Source: Rheinheimera sp. A13L (GTDB taxonomy: Bacteria; Pseudomonadota; Gammaproteobacteria; Enterobacterales; Alteromonadaceae). From it: a stretch of 64,000 nt of DNA. Positions 1 through 9,576 of the stretch are shown here, piece by piece (within the stretch, counting starts at the first letter, position 1; each line of letters starts with the position of its first letter). The notes beneath the pieces were generated by a model. That model was not told the origin of the DNA and searched no databases. It saw nothing but the letters and a program-made list of their open reading frames with translations. The stretch is taken from the NCBI RefSeq assembly GCF_000217935.1, contig NZ_AFHI01000012.1:124001-188000 (forward strand), written 5' to 3'. A program made the translations under genes and the position numbers.

Positions 1-130
1 AAAGGATTGTTAAGACACCAAACAGTTCGATCCCAAGTTGCTTTATCAGAATAGGTATAGATATGACACCAACCAGAAGTGGTGCCAGCGATCCTGCGAC
101 ATTCCAGAGTGTATTTTTTTTAAAAGACAT
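1..130 (-). CDS. Wzx-like polysaccharide flippase, N-terminal fragment (cut by window edge)
   Basis: The reverse strand reads from an ATG at 130 off the left edge with no stop, giving 43 residues. After MSFKKNTLWNVAGSL comes a hydrophobic helix (APLLVGVISIPILI) and then KQLGIELFGVLTIL. This is the usual start of Wzx/MATE-like O-antigen and polysaccharide flippases: a short basic N-terminus, then a first membrane helix ending in a K-x-LG-x-E-x-FG-type motif. Family knowledge: these inner-membrane proteins flip undecaprenyl-linked glycan units. It lies downstream of the rhamnose operon and is separated from it by a terminator, so it probably has its own promoter. Only the first helix is visible, so the assignment rests on a short stretch. 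Confidence 0.6.
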   Translation of the reverse strand, partial: MSFKKNTLWNVAGSLAPLLVGVISIPILIKQLGIELFGVLTIL

Positions 131-315
131 AAAACTCACTATTTTGCATTAAAGCGTCTTTGCTTAACAAGAAATGCAAATCAAGCTATCAGCGAACGCC
201 TTAACTCTTACTACATCACTGAAAAGAGAAGTTACTGGAGCGTCGCTCAGAATCAACATCTCAGAAGCAGATTTCAGAACGAACATCGGACTTCTGCCCG
301 CTAAGACTTTAACCG
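131..315 (-). other. Intergenic spacer, presumed promoter region of the flippase gene
   Basis: This spacer lies between the rhamnose-operon terminator and the flippase start. Small open frames on the plus strand here have no recognisable protein character and run over the terminator and the flippase start. I could not pick out a convincing -35/-10 pair. Confidence 0.35.
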
Positions 316-349
316 AAAACAAAAACTGCCATTGTCAGTACAATGGCAG
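316..349 (-). terminator. Rho-independent terminator after rfbC
   Basis: On the minus strand, downstream of the rfbC stop, a perfect 10-bp stem (CTGCCATTGT at 340-349 paired with 326-335, loop 336-339) is followed directly by TTTTTG. This is a textbook intrinsic terminator closing the rhamnose operon and isolating it from the flippase gene. Confidence 0.9.
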
Positions 350-360
350 GGTATAAATTA

Positions 361-909
361 TTACTTAAATAAATCAGCATCTTTCAAACGTTTTGCTTTA
401 TCGTCTTTCTCAGAGAGAAGCGGTGAAACGGTTAAAGGCCATTCAATACCAATGTCACTATCGTTCCAAAGGATCCCACGGTCACTATCAGGTGAATAAT
501 AGTTTGTTGTCTTATACAAAAACTCAGCTGAGTCACTGAGAGTTAAAAATCCGTGAGCGAATCCTTCTGGTATCCATAACTGCTTTTTATTTTCAGCAGA
601 CAGATGTACACCGACCCACCGCCCAAATGTCGCAGATGATTTACGTATATCCACTGCAACATCAAAAACTTCGCCTTGAACACAACGAACCAATTTACCT
701 TGTGCACAGGGGTCAAGTTGGTAATGAAGTCCTCTCAATACATTCTTAGAAGATTTAGAGTGATTGTCTTGTACAAAATTTACCTTACGACCAATTGCGT
801 CTTCAAATTTTAACAAGTTAAAACTTTCAAAGAAAAATCCACGCTCATCACCAAATACTTTTGGTTCAATTATTTTCACATCAGGTATAGAGGTATCAAT
901 AATATTCAT
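361..909 (-). CDS. rfbC: dTDP-4-dehydrorhamnose 3,5-epimerase
   Basis: RmlC epimerises dTDP-4-keto-6-deoxy-D-glucose at C3 and C5, the third step of dTDP-L-rhamnose synthesis in the cytoplasm. The 182-residue cupin shows family landmarks: KVFGDERGFFFESF near the N-terminus, LRGLHYQ with the catalytic His, and WIPEGFAHGFLTLSD, followed by the Y-S-P-D-x-D-RGILWND segment. I chose the ATG at 909 because it gives the canonical start MNIIDTSIPDVKIIEP. A GTG at 918 in the same frame would overlap rfbD, but it has no better ribosome site. It is the last gene of rfbBADC and is followed by a strong terminator. Confidence 0.95.
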   Translation of the reverse strand: MNIIDTSIPDVKIIEPKVFGDERGFFFESFNLLKFEDAIGRKVNFVQDNHSKSSKNVLRGLHYQLDPCAQGKLVRCVQGEVFDVAVDIRKSSATFGRWVGVHLSAENKKQLWIPEGFAHGFLTLSDSAEFLYKTTNYYSPDSDRGILWNDSDIGIEWPLTVSPLLSEKDDKAKRLKDADLFK

Positions 910-914
910 TTGAA

Positions 915-1799
915 TCACTTATATTTGTCGACGTTAGTAAGAGCAGTTTGCCAATCCGAAGGTTTGATACCGAAGGCTTTTTCAAGCTTCGAGCAATCTA
1001 AGCGAGAATTCGCTGGCCGTTTGGCAGGCGTTGGATAATCTTCCGTATTTATGGCTTTCAGCAAAGGAATATTCGTCAGGACGTTGCTACCTTCAGCTGC
1101 CTGGAAAATTGCTCTGGCGAATTCAAACCAACTCACATAAGGCATACCACTATAATGATAGGTCCCCCACAGTGCTGTCGATGGTGTTGACGTTATTTGC
1201 TGACAAATCGATATCAGCGCATCAGCAATATCACCGGCATAAGTTGGCCCACCGAACTGGTCGGCTACAATACCAAGCTCAGGTCTGGTTTGTCCCAAAC
1301 GGAGCATAGTCTTAACAAAGTTATTACCGTGCTCACCGAATACCCAAGCTGTTCTCATTATAATATGGTGAGGACAATGTTCCGCAACTGCAGCTTCACC
1401 GTCCAACTTTGTTTTCCCATAGACGCCGTTGGGACCAGTTGGGTCTTTCTCGTTATATATAGAATTTTCGTGTCCGGAAAATACGTAATCTGTCGAGATA
1501 TGTAACAATGCTGCATTTACTTTATTGGCTGCGATAGCCAGATACTTACTACCTAAATGGTTAATTGCATTTGCAGCTTCTGTTTCGATTTCTGCTTTAT
1601 CCACCGCAGTATAAGCAGCAGCGTTGATAATGACATCAGGCTGAAATTTCATAACGAAATCTTCAACTTGCTGTTGATTGCTGATATCAAGCACACTTCG
1701 GTCTGTAGCTAGTAGCTCGACTTTACCAGTAAGACGTTGAACCAACTGATGCCCTACTTGCCCGTTTGAGCCTGTAACTAATACTTTTAAATGGTTCAT
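915..1799 (-). CDS. rfbD: dTDP-4-dehydrorhamnose reductase
   Basis: RmlD reduces dTDP-4-keto-L-rhamnose to dTDP-L-rhamnose using NAD(P)H, the last step of the pathway. The 294-residue Rossmann protein has the N-terminal nucleotide site GSNGQVG, the STDYVFSG segment, and the SDR catalytic pair in VYGKTK (Y-x3-K). The length is normal for the family. Its start overlaps the rfbA stop as ATGA, which indicates translational coupling. Confidence 0.96.
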   Translation of the reverse strand: MNHLKVLVTGSNGQVGHQLVQRLTGKVELLATDRSVLDISNQQQVEDFVMKFQPDVIINAAAYTAVDKAEIETEAANAINHLGSKYLAIAANKVNAALLHISTDYVFSGHENSIYNEKDPTGPNGVYGKTKLDGEAAVAEHCPHHIIMRTAWVFGEHGNNFVKTMLRLGQTRPELGIVADQFGGPTYAGDIADALISICQQITSTPSTALWGTYHYSGMPYVSWFEFARAIFQAAEGSNVLTNIPLLKAINTEDYPTPAKRPANSRLDCSKLEKAFGIKPSDWQTALTNVDKYK

Positions 1800-2674
1800 T
1801 TTGTTGCTACCAAGCGCATTAAGTACTGGCCATATTCGTTTTTCAGCATTGGTTTAGCTATTTGAACAAGTTGTTCGTCACTCAACCAACCATTACGCCA
1901 CGCAATTTCTTCAAGACACGACACTTTAAGTCCTTGCACATGTTCTATGGTCTGAACAAAAGATGATGCCTCATGCAAACTTTCGTGAGTACCTGTATCA
2001 AGCCATGCAAAACCACGGCCTAATACTTCTACACTCAATTTACCCGCCTCGAGATACATCTGATTAAGAGTAGTAATTTCCAACTCGCCACGACTTGAGG
2101 GTTTCACAAGCTTTGCCATTTCAACAACATTATTGTCATAGAAATAAAGCCCAGTAACAGCATAATTTGACTTAGGTGCCGCTGGCTTTTCTTCTATTGA
2201 CACAGCTTTCATCTCAGAATCAAACTCAACAACTCCGAAACGTTCCGGATCTTTAACTTTGTAACCAAAAACAGTAGCCCCACTTTCACGTGATGCGGCA
2301 TTTTTAAGTGTTTTGGAGAAGTTATGACCGTAGTAAATATTATCGCCTAAGACGAGACAAACATTATCTTTTCCAATAAAGTTCTCACCAATAATAAATG
2401 CTTGCGCTAAACCGTCAGGAGTTGGCTGTATCTCATAGCTGATGTTGATCCCAAAGTCCTTGCCATCTCCCAAGAGACGGCTGAAGCTATCACTATCTTC
2501 TGGTGTGGTAATGATCAAAATATCGCGAATGCCAGCGAGCATCAAGGTCGATATAGGGTAATAGACCATCGGTTTATCATACACAGGAAGTAGCTGCTTG
2601 GACACTCCACGAGTGATCGGATAAAGACGTGTACCAGAGCCACCTGCTAAAACAATTCCTTTATAATTGGCCAT
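1796..2674 (-). CDS. rfbA: Glucose-1-phosphate thymidylyltransferase
   Basis: RmlA joins glucose-1-phosphate and dTTP to give dTDP-glucose, the committed step to dTDP-rhamnose. The protein has 292 residues. The nucleotidyltransferase signature [16 protein letters not shown] begins at about residue 6 and is followed by [26 protein letters not shown] and [13 protein letters not shown] are also present. The length matches the short RmlA class. It is the second gene of the operon, three bases after rfbB. Confidence 0.97.
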   Translation of the reverse strand: MANYKGIVLAGGSGTRLYPITRGVSKQLLPVYDKPMVYYPISTLMLAGIRDILIITTPEDSDSFSRLLGDGKDFGINISYEIQPTPDGLAQAFIIGENFIGKDNVCLVLGDNIYYGHNFSKTLKNAASRESGATVFGYKVKDPERFGVVEFDSEMKAVSIEEKPAAPKSNYAVTGLYFYDNNVVEMAKLVKPSSRGELEITTLNQMYLEAGKLSVEVLGRGFAWLDTGTHESLHEASSFVQTIEHVQGLKVSCLEEIAWRNGWLSDEQLVQIAKPMLKNEYGQYLMRLVATK

Positions 2675-2677
2675 ACA

Positions 2678-3742
2678 TTAAGACTCCTTTCCTAAACGTT
2701 CTAATTTGTAACTTCCATCAAGCACAGCTTGCCACCAGTTTTTATTATCCAGGTACCAAAGTACTGTCTTCCGTAAACCAGTTTCAAAACTTTCAGCGGG
2801 TGTCCAGCCTAACTCGCGCTCGATCTTACTAGCATCAATAGCATAACGCAGGTCATGGCCAGGTCGGTCTGTCACATAAGTAATAAGGTCTTCATATTTG
2901 GCTACATGTGCTGGCTTGTTAGGAGCCAGCTCTTCCAACAGCTGACAAATAGTCTTGACGACTTCAATGTTTTGCTTCTCATTGTGCCCACCGATATTAT
3001 ACGTCTCGCCTACAGCACCTTTTGTTACTACTTGATGAAGTGCTCGGGCGTGGTCTTCCACGAATAACCAATCACGGATTTGATTTCCTTTTCCATACAC
3101 AGGTAGTGGCTTTCCAGCCAAAGCGTTTAATATGATTAACGGAATCAGCTTCTCTGGAAAATGATATGGACCATAGTTATTTGAACAGTTTGTAACAACT
3201 ACAGGCAAGGCGAAGGTGCGATGCCAAGCACGAACTAAATGATCTGAACTTGCTTTACTAGCAGAATATGGACTACTTGGTGCATAAGGAGTCGTCTCAG
3301 TAAATAAATCGTCTGTACCATGTAAATCGCCATACACCTCATCTGTGGATATGTGATGAAAGCGGAATGCAGCTTTGCGTTCCTCAGGAAGTTGACGCCA
3401 ATAGTTCCTGGACGCTTCAAGTAGAGTATAAGTACCTATGATATTTGTTTCTATAAATTCCGCAGGACCATCGATAGAACGATCAACATGACTCTCTGCG
3501 GCAAGATGCATCACCAGGTCTGGCTGATGTTCAATAAAAACTCTGTCCAGCTCAGAACGATCGCAAATATCAACGTGCTCAAAAATGTATCGCGGACTAT
3601 CGGAAATTTCGGCAACAGAATTTAAATTACCTGCATAAGTTAATTTATCTACATTGATGACACAATCTTGTGTGTCCTTCACAATATGCCTCACAACTGC
3701 AGAACCGATAAAACCAGCACCACCTGTCACTAAAATTTTCAT
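2678..3742 (-). CDS. rfbB: dTDP-glucose 4,6-dehydratase
   Basis: RmlB converts dTDP-glucose to dTDP-4-keto-6-deoxyglucose with bound NAD. The 354-residue extended SDR has [14 protein letters not shown] at the N-terminus, the catalytic STDEVYGDL and [12 protein letters not shown] (Y-x3-K), and the substrate-side [13 protein letters not shown]. An AGAGGA-like ribosome site lies upstream of the ATG. It is the first gene of rfbBADC. The 209-bp AT-rich spacer before it (3743-3951) is presumed to hold the operon promoter, though I cannot point to a clear -35/-10. Confidence 0.97.
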   Translation of the reverse strand: MKILVTGGAGFIGSAVVRHIVKDTQDCVINVDKLTYAGNLNSVAEISDSPRYIFEHVDICDRSELDRVFIEHQPDLVMHLAAESHVDRSIDGPAEFIETNIIGTYTLLEASRNYWRQLPEERKAAFRFHHISTDEVYGDLHGTDDLFTETTPYAPSSPYSASKASSDHLVRAWHRTFALPVVVTNCSNNYGPYHFPEKLIPLIILNALAGKPLPVYGKGNQIRDWLFVEDHARALHQVVTKGAVGETYNIGGHNEKQNIEVVKTICQLLEELAPNKPAHVAKYEDLITYVTDRPGHDLRYAIDASKIERELGWTPAESFETGLRKTVLWYLDNKNWWQAVLDGSYKLERLGKES

Positions 3743-3951
3743 TACTTAATATCCTCTAGATCTATTACAACATATGTCTGCTATTGTTAATAGGATCAAA
3801 CATTTACAACTAAGACACATTTAAAATAAACACTGTAGCAACAAAGAATTATCGAATACGTTCAGATTAACTACCCATGAAACTGTGTTTAATATAATTA
3901 ATTCTTTTATTTCTATACGAATGCAACAACTCAGTAGAATACATATAATAT

Positions 3952-4902
3952 CTAATGTCTGTCTCTTCTATATATGTGACTAATTATAAAGAAAATCGAA
4001 CTAAAGCATCCACCTAACAAAGCAGCAAAAATCACTATCAAAGCTCTTCTTGGTTTTGCTTTCTTCTCTGGAGCTATTGCAGGATCTATCACTTTAAAGA
4101 CATATTCATCTCTCACATTAGCTAGCATAAGTGTCTTAATCTGATCTTCAATTAATGAATAGAGAGTTGTTCTGACATCTGCGATGTTAGTTTGATCTAT
4201 TTGTTTGTTTAAATAGGCAATAGAATTTTCTGCTTCAGTTATGTCACGCTGTTTCAACTCCTGATTAATATCATTTGTTAAAAGGATCAACCACTCTTTA
4301 GCAATATAGGGGGATACATGCATCAAAGACATCTTAACCATGCCGGTTAACTTATCTTGATTAACACTGAATATCTTCAAAAAAGCTTCATGCGCTTCTA
4401 ACATTGAAGGCTTAGGTTTATATGGTTCTTTCACTACCCGAACCCATTCATTTGTACTTGTATCATAGATCCCATCATCGTAGTTCAATGTGTTATCTTG
4501 TCGATTCCAACTGTCCGCAGCCATCAAAGGGAGCAATAAGTTGTGTCTCTCAATGAACTTCGCAATGAAATCTCTGGATTTCAATATTTCAATAGCAAGA
4601 GCGGTCCGATCTCCATCACCAAGGCTTCCCAAGTTGACGCCAGCCAATGCAGCAAGACCGCCTAATTGTCCTGGTATTTTCATACCGCCATTATCAGATA
4701 CAGGAGCTACCAAAACTTCACTTTTATAAACATTGGGCAAACTTAAAGCGAAAAAAACTGCAGCCAAAGCAAAAATGAAGGTAACAAGTGAAATAATCAA
4801 CTTGCGCCTCCAAATCACTGAAACAAGATCTTTTATATCTATTTCATTCCCCACATGCATGGAGTTATCTACGGCTACTTCCGAGTAATCTTTTATATTC
4901 AT
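3952..4902 (-). CDS. Wzz/FepE-type polysaccharide chain-length determinant
   Basis: This is a 316-residue inner-membrane polysaccharide co-polymerase. It has an N-terminal IDIKDLVSVIWRRK motif typical of the Wzz domain, a first membrane helix at about residues 35-57, a long periplasmic coiled-coil region, then the proline-rich DPAIAPEKKAKPRR and a second helix (ALIVIFAALLGGCF). It lacks the C-terminal tyrosine-kinase domain of Wzc, so it belongs to the O-antigen/Wzz class. It controls the modal length of the polymer made by a Wzy system; no Wzy is visible here. It sits between the export protein and the rhamnose operon. Codon use is more AT-rich than in the flagellar block. Confidence 0.88.
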   Translation of the reverse strand: MNIKDYSEVAVDNSMHVGNEIDIKDLVSVIWRRKLIISLVTFIFALAAVFFALSLPNVYKSEVLVAPVSDNGGMKIPGQLGGLAALAGVNLGSLGDGDRTALAIEILKSRDFIAKFIERHNLLLPLMAADSWNRQDNTLNYDDGIYDTSTNEWVRVVKEPYKPKPSMLEAHEAFLKIFSVNQDKLTGMVKMSLMHVSPYIAKEWLILLTNDINQELKQRDITEAENSIAYLNKQIDQTNIADVRTTLYSLIEDQIKTLMLANVRDEYVFKVIDPAIAPEKKAKPRRALIVIFAALLGGCFSSIFFIISHIYRRDRH

Positions 4903-5021
4903 AATGTTCAGATACGCTAATAACGTCCTTAATATGCAACCATCTTAAAGTTGCGGTCATCTATTCAACTGTAAAAGCACAGTATTCCATTACGGCAAAA
5001 AAATACGCCTATTTAATCTTC

Positions 5022-5058
5022 TTAAAACCAAACATAGATTATATATGTTTGGTTTTAA
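5022..5058. terminator. Perfect 15-bp inverted repeat, likely terminator between export gene and wzz
   Basis: Arms 5022-5036 and 5044-5058 are exact reverse complements, with a 7-base loop. Each arm contains AAAACCAAAC or its complement, so each strand ends in GGTTTTAA and the hairpin could terminate in either direction. It lies downstream of the SLBB export gene and upstream of wzz in the same transcription direction. The rest of the 234-bp gap (4903-5136) is AT-rich with no gene. Confidence 0.7.
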
Positions 5059-5136
5059 ACATCTCATGTTTTCTCTTTCACAACATCATAGTGACTTGTG
5101 ATTTTTACGAAGATTAAACTTCATCAAATCTCAATA

Positions 5137-7929
5137 TCAGAACGAATTCAAAGCAGCTAATGCCACAGCTGACTGGTAGAATATTTGCGTAACAGTAGCC
5201 CACAATCCTAAGCTGTCTTTATATTCCGTATCAACAGGAACAATAATGGCATCACCCGGTTCAAGCTGAGAAGTTTTTACAGCAAACCAGCCTTTTGCAG
5301 AGGGTATGACTACTGAACCATTGGCTTTTATTACATAGATTCGGTCTTCATCGGCTCTTTTACGTAACCCACCAGCAAGATTCAGATAATCTTCGACTGT
5401 CATATTGTCTTTAAATCTGTGGCTACTGGCATGCTGAACTTCGCCAACAACTGAAACCGTATAGTCGGTACGGGGAATATAAAATAAGTCACCGTCTTCA
5501 ACAGGAATATCTGCCGAAATATCGCCAGCTAAAATAGCAGGAACATCAAGAACAAGTCGACCTATAGGAGGTTGACTTTCTAACTGATTAATCATCAACA
5601 TTGCATCTTGTGGTGATGTTTTGATGCCGTCCTCAGATAAACTTTTTGTAGCAATGTCTGCTCGTAGTTGTTCGGTCAGCTTTTTAAGTTGTAAACGCTC
5701 ACGTTCTTTTACACTTTCACGGGTATAGACTACACCTTGCATAAAAGCACTGCGGCTTAAACCACCAGCACGTTCAATCACATCCGACAACATTTCGCCA
5801 CGCTGAATCGTATAACGGCCTGGGAATTTTACTTCGCCACGAATTTCAATAGCTCGCTCAATATTCCAATCCGGAATAGGGAATATATTCAATCTGTCTC
5901 GGCTTTGTAGTGAAAAAACCTCGCTGCCACTGAAGGCTGTCTCAAGATTGACAGCTATATTTCTTACTTCTATCGAATTGCTGTTGCTGTTAATACCCTC
6001 AGCACGGGTTAGCTCAGCACGGCCTAAATAGGCTGATTCAGTCAAACCACTGGCAGCCGTTATTAAGTGTTTTAAGTTAGCACCTTCAACCAGCGGATAC
6101 TCACCAGGAACTTTAACCTCTCCGCTCACCCGAACCAATAAAGGTGAAGCTCCGTTACGGGCCTGCATTTTTAGCTTTTCGATAAGCGGGAACATTAGTT
6201 CAGTACGGTTAAAACTAGCGGACAAATTCAGCAACTCTTTATCATAATAAAGCTTTAACATAACTTGCTGCATAATATCAGGCAAAGCACTTTCGCCTAC
6301 ACTTACACCTACCACTGTCTGGTCGAACATTGCGCGTTTAGGTTGGCTATCGTACAACTGAGCATCAACGATTTTTTGGCCAGCTATAACATCGGTAGCA
6401 CCCAATGAAGCTCGACGGGCCATACGATTTTCGTTATCTTGTACTAAATTGTTAAAACCAACGCTGGATAAGTCTTCGCTGGCTGCCCAACGCATTTCAT
6501 CGCTGGTGTTATAGCGTTTTTGTACTTCCTTACGCAGGTAATCATTTAAAGCAGTTCTGTTGACTGCTTGTTCTGCATAGTTAAAAACCAACACTAAATC
6601 ACGTGGCTTTAGTTCTATATTATCAGTGCTTTGTGGCTGATTCACAGCATTAGCTAGGGCAAACTGCAATACTTTTACGTCACCGGCATCATTAGTTTCA
6701 CGTACTATCAGCGCATAGTCTAAATCTGCTGTCATATGCAGATCAGCCCAGAAGGACTTAATCAGGTCGTTTATTCTTAGTCCTTGCTGCCATGAATACT
6801 GGCCAGGACGCACTACAGCGCCAACTAAAGTAACCTGATGTTCGATACGAGGCGAGGTAGCCGATACTGTCAAGACATCACCATCACGCAAAGACATTTG
6901 CTTATTTACAGCATTGGTTAGATCGAGATTTAACAAGTTTCTTAAGTTATTACTATCAAAACGTTCTAATACTACAGATTGCGGGTAAGCACCTGCTTTA
7001 GTGCCACCAACCATAGATAATAAATTGTCTATGGTTTCGCCAGATTTGATTTCATAAATAGCAGGGCGTTTTACTTCACCAGTTGCTTGAACAGTGGCTT
7101 TTAGCGGCGCAACAAAAACTACATCACCATGCTTGAGCTGTATATCACCGCTATTATCACCGCGTAGCAATAGGTTGTATAAATCAAAATGAGCGACGGT
7201 TTCGCCGTTACGTTTGACTTGAATATCCCTCAGACTGCCGATTTCAGAAACTCCACCAGCGACATACAAAGCCTGAGTAACGTTAGTTAAAGCTGAGACG
7301 GCGAACATACCAGGTGTTCTAGCTTCACCCGCAACAAAAATATTGATGGTGCGTAACTTGCCCATAGTGACAACGGCGTCAACACCTATCATGGCTTCGC
7401 GCACTTTATTGACAATGAGATCGGAAGCCTGAACAACTGTTAAACCGTTAACATTAACCGGGCCTATTTCCGGCAAACTTACAGTACCATTACGGCTTAC
7501 TTTTAATTCTTCACTGCTGTTTTGTTTGCCAAACAATTGCAGTAAAACAATATCATCAGGGCCTAAACGGTAGTTTTCAGCAACTGGGGCATTATCTATA
7601 GGAGCAAAAGTGCTGACATCAGCATTAAACATTGACATGCCAAAACGTCCTGATGTGGCAGCAGGTGCGACAGGTAGTGCGGTTCTGACCCGTTCTTTAG
7701 TTGCTGATACCTGTTGTGGTGCCAAGACTTCGGGTTGAGCCTGCTGAGATGTTGAAGAACCAGATGAACCGGCTGGTAATTCAATGCCATATTGTTTGGC
7801 AAGACGTTGCTGCTCTGCCGGAGACAAGTTTTGGAACTGCGCTATCATTGCCGGTGAAGGCGTCACAGCAGCTACAGGTAATGCCGCAAACAATGCAGCA
7901 ATCACGGCGATTTTTACAAATTTCAGCAC
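5137..7929 (-). CDS. Outer-membrane polysaccharide export protein with six SLBB-like repeats
   Basis: This is a large (930 residues) Wza-superfamily protein. After a signal-like hydrophobic N-terminus (KIAVIAALFAALPVAA, no lipobox cysteine) and a Q/S-rich linker comes a poly-export domain (NYRLGPDDIVLLQLFG). Six segments then repeat the SLBB pattern G-E-x-x-x-P-G-x-Y...AGG, starting near FVAGEARTPGMF, QATGEVKRPAIY, TLVGAVVRPGQY, RVSGEVKVPGEY, EIRGEVKFPGRY and SVVGEVQHASSH. E. coli Wza has about 380 residues. I chose the GTG at 7929 because GGAG lies just upstream; a TTG at 7968 would add 13 residues before the signal sequence. It probably forms the export channel for the rhamnose-containing glycan. 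Confidence 0.85.
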   Translation of the reverse strand: MLKFVKIAVIAALFAALPVAAVTPSPAMIAQFQNLSPAEQQRLAKQYGIELPAGSSGSSTSQQAQPEVLAPQQVSATKERVRTALPVAPAATSGRFGMSMFNADVSTFAPIDNAPVAENYRLGPDDIVLLQLFGKQNSSEELKVSRNGTVSLPEIGPVNVNGLTVVQASDLIVNKVREAMIGVDAVVTMGKLRTINIFVAGEARTPGMFAVSALTNVTQALYVAGGVSEIGSLRDIQVKRNGETVAHFDLYNLLLRGDNSGDIQLKHGDVVFVAPLKATVQATGEVKRPAIYEIKSGETIDNLLSMVGGTKAGAYPQSVVLERFDSNNLRNLLNLDLTNAVNKQMSLRDGDVLTVSATSPRIEHQVTLVGAVVRPGQYSWQQGLRINDLIKSFWADLHMTADLDYALIVRETNDAGDVKVLQFALANAVNQPQSTDNIELKPRDLVLVFNYAEQAVNRTALNDYLRKEVQKRYNTSDEMRWAASEDLSSVGFNNLVQDNENRMARRASLGATDVIAGQKIVDAQLYDSQPKRAMFDQTVVGVSVGESALPDIMQQVMLKLYYDKELLNLSASFNRTELMFPLIEKLKMQARNGASPLLVRVSGEVKVPGEYPLVEGANLKHLITAASGLTESAYLGRAELTRAEGINSNSNSIEVRNIAVNLETAFSGSEVFSLQSRDRLNIFPIPDWNIERAIEIRGEVKFPGRYTIQRGEMLSDVIERAGGLSRSAFMQGVVYTRESVKERERLQLKKLTEQLRADIATKSLSEDGIKTSPQDAMLMINQLESQPPIGRLVLDVPAILAGDISADIPVEDGDLFYIPRTDYTVSVVGEVQHASSHRFKDNMTVEDYLNLAGGLRKRADEDRIYVIKANGSVVIPSAKGWFAVKTSQLEPGDAIIVPVDTEYKDSLGLWATVTQIFYQSAVALAALNSF

Positions 7930-8260
7930 CCTACAACTCCAGATTTTATAGTGGTTAGATACAGCCAAAAAAACTTCACCTAGTTTACCTGCTTTGGTTG
8001 TATTTCCAAGCGATAAATTGGTCTTAACATAGTGCGACGTTGTGAGTATTCAGCGTTAAATTACAAATAACCAATTTATTTATCACAATTAGCAACACGC
8101 GACTTCTGATGCAATCTTTAAAGTACATTGATTAATACAAACGGTGTAAAGCAGAGTTAAAGCAGAAAGACTTTCTGCACATCCTGATGCTACCTGTCCT
8201 TTATGGCTTTCTCAAAAAACCGGGCGCGACTTTAGCGAATTCCGTTGTTTTTGTCTATCG
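7930..8260 (-). promoter_or_regulatory. Intergenic region upstream of the export gene, with inverted repeat
   Basis: No gene is visible in these about 330 bases. The region follows the wecB terminator and must contain the promoter for the export gene. A 10-bp perfect inverted repeat, ATAAATTGGT (8013-8022) and ACCAATTTAT (8070-8079), could be an operator. A GGTAGC core resembling the RfaH ops element occurs on the minus strand near 8190, but the match is too weak to call. Confidence 0.35.
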
Positions 8261-8303
8261 AAAAAAGTAGCAGTAAACGCCTTTAGGCTCTCTACCGCTA
8301 CTT
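8261..8303 (-). terminator. Rho-independent terminator after wecB
   Basis: On the minus strand an 11-bp stem (8293-8303 with 8265-8275, one G-U pair) encloses a small GCC-TAAA-GGC hairpin and is followed by TTTTTT. It lies 18 bases past the wecB stop and separates wecB from the export operon. Confidence 0.85.
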
Positions 8304-8321
8304 ATTTTACAGTGCTGCTAA

Positions 8322-9446
8322 TTAAAAGCTGGCTTTGATTGTCTCAATAATACGCGCACAAGCTTTGCCGTCACCATAAGGATTATGGGCAAAACTCATT
8401 TGCTCATAATAGGCTTTGTCTGTAAGTAAACGACTGACTTCACGCACTATCACATCCGCATCTGTTCCCACCAGTTTGACAGTACCAGCAGCTACAGCTT
8501 CAGGACGTTCTGTGGTATCACGCATCACTAACACAGGTTTACCTAAAGAAGGCGCTTCTTCCTGAATGCCACCAGAGTCGGTAAGTACCAGAGTACTGCG
8601 GCTCATCAGGTAAACAAAAGGCAGATAATCCTGAGGTTCTATTAAGTGTACGTTGGAGGTGTCGCTTAACAAACGAAAAACAGGTTCACGCACATTAGGA
8701 TTTAAGTGCACAGGGTAAACGACGTCTGTATCAGGGAATTGCTGCGCAATTTGTTTTAAGCCAGCACAAATTTGCTCAAAACCATCACCAAAGCTTTCAC
8801 GTCTGTGACCAGTGACTAACACTAAACGACGACCGTTTAAGCCATAAGGGAATTGTTGTTCGAAGTTTTTTGTTAAACCAGCATCGCCATCAATTTTTGC
8901 GACCACCTGATGCAAAGCGTCAATCACTGTATTGCCTGTGACCACTATGCCTGCTGGATCGATATTTTCATTCAACAGGTTTTGTTTTGAGGTATCAGTG
9001 GGCGCAAAATGCAGCTTAGTTAAAGCACCTGTTAATTTTCGGTTCGCTTCTTCAGGCCATGGGCTGTAGATATTGCCGGTACGAAGCCCAGCTTCAACAT
9101 GCCCCACCGCAGTTTTTTCATAATAACAAGCCAAAGCTGCAGCAAAAGTGGTGCTGGTATCACCGTGCACCAGGACTATATCGGGTTTGAAGTCACGTAA
9201 TACAGGTTTGATATTCAAAAGAATACTGGTGGTGACATCATATAAGTCCTGACCGGCTTTCATAATGGCAAGATCATAGTCTGGAACTATGTTAAACAGC
9301 TTCAATACCTGATCCAGCATTTCTCTGTGTTGGCCTGTGACACAAACTTTGCTCTCAATACCTGGGGTTTCTTTTAACAGATTCACTAAAGGAGCCATTT
9401 TGATGGCTTCGGGTCTGGTACCAAACACGCTCAATACTTTGATCAT
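8322..9446 (-). CDS. wecB: UDP-N-acetylglucosamine 2-epimerase (non-hydrolysing)
   Basis: WecB interconverts UDP-GlcNAc and UDP-ManNAc, supplying ManNAc-type sugars for surface glycans. The 374-residue protein begins [20 protein letters not shown], the family hallmark, and contains [48 protein letters not shown] and [18 protein letters not shown] take the ATG at 9446, which has GGAAG five bases upstream. An ATG at 9458 would add four residues and lacks a ribosome site. It is monocistronic, bounded by its own terminator and by a 130-bp gap after the nuclease gene. Confidence 0.95.
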   Translation of the reverse strand: MIKVLSVFGTRPEAIKMAPLVNLLKETPGIESKVCVTGQHREMLDQVLKLFNIVPDYDLAIMKAGQDLYDVTTSILLNIKPVLRDFKPDIVLVHGDTSTTFAAALACYYEKTAVGHVEAGLRTGNIYSPWPEEANRKLTGALTKLHFAPTDTSKQNLLNENIDPAGIVVTGNTVIDALHQVVAKIDGDAGLTKNFEQQFPYGLNGRRLVLVTGHRRESFGDGFEQICAGLKQIAQQFPDTDVVYPVHLNPNVREPVFRLLSDTSNVHLIEPQDYLPFVYLMSRSTLVLTDSGGIQEEAPSLGKPVLVMRDTTERPEAVAAGTVKLVGTDADVIVREVSRLLTDKAYYEQMSFAHNPYGDGKACARIIETIKASF

Positions 9447-9576
9447 AGGAACTTCCATTAAACTGAGACTGTTGAAATGGTATCAGAATTTATGTTGTGG
9501 CGGCAGAGTAAAGCAGGCCGGCTGAACACTAACTTAAGTAATTCGGCTTAGAGTAAAATTAGCTACTTTCACAGAG

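Noticed and set aside
38-356. Two small plus-strand open frames at the left edge (38-304 and 174-356)
   Set aside because: They run across the flippase start and the rfbC terminator and show no recognisable protein character or ribosome site.
8180-8305. RfaH ops-like GGTAGC / GCGGTAG sequences on the minus strand upstream of the export gene
   Set aside because: One is part of the wecB terminator stem, and the other matches only about seven of eleven positions of the ops element.
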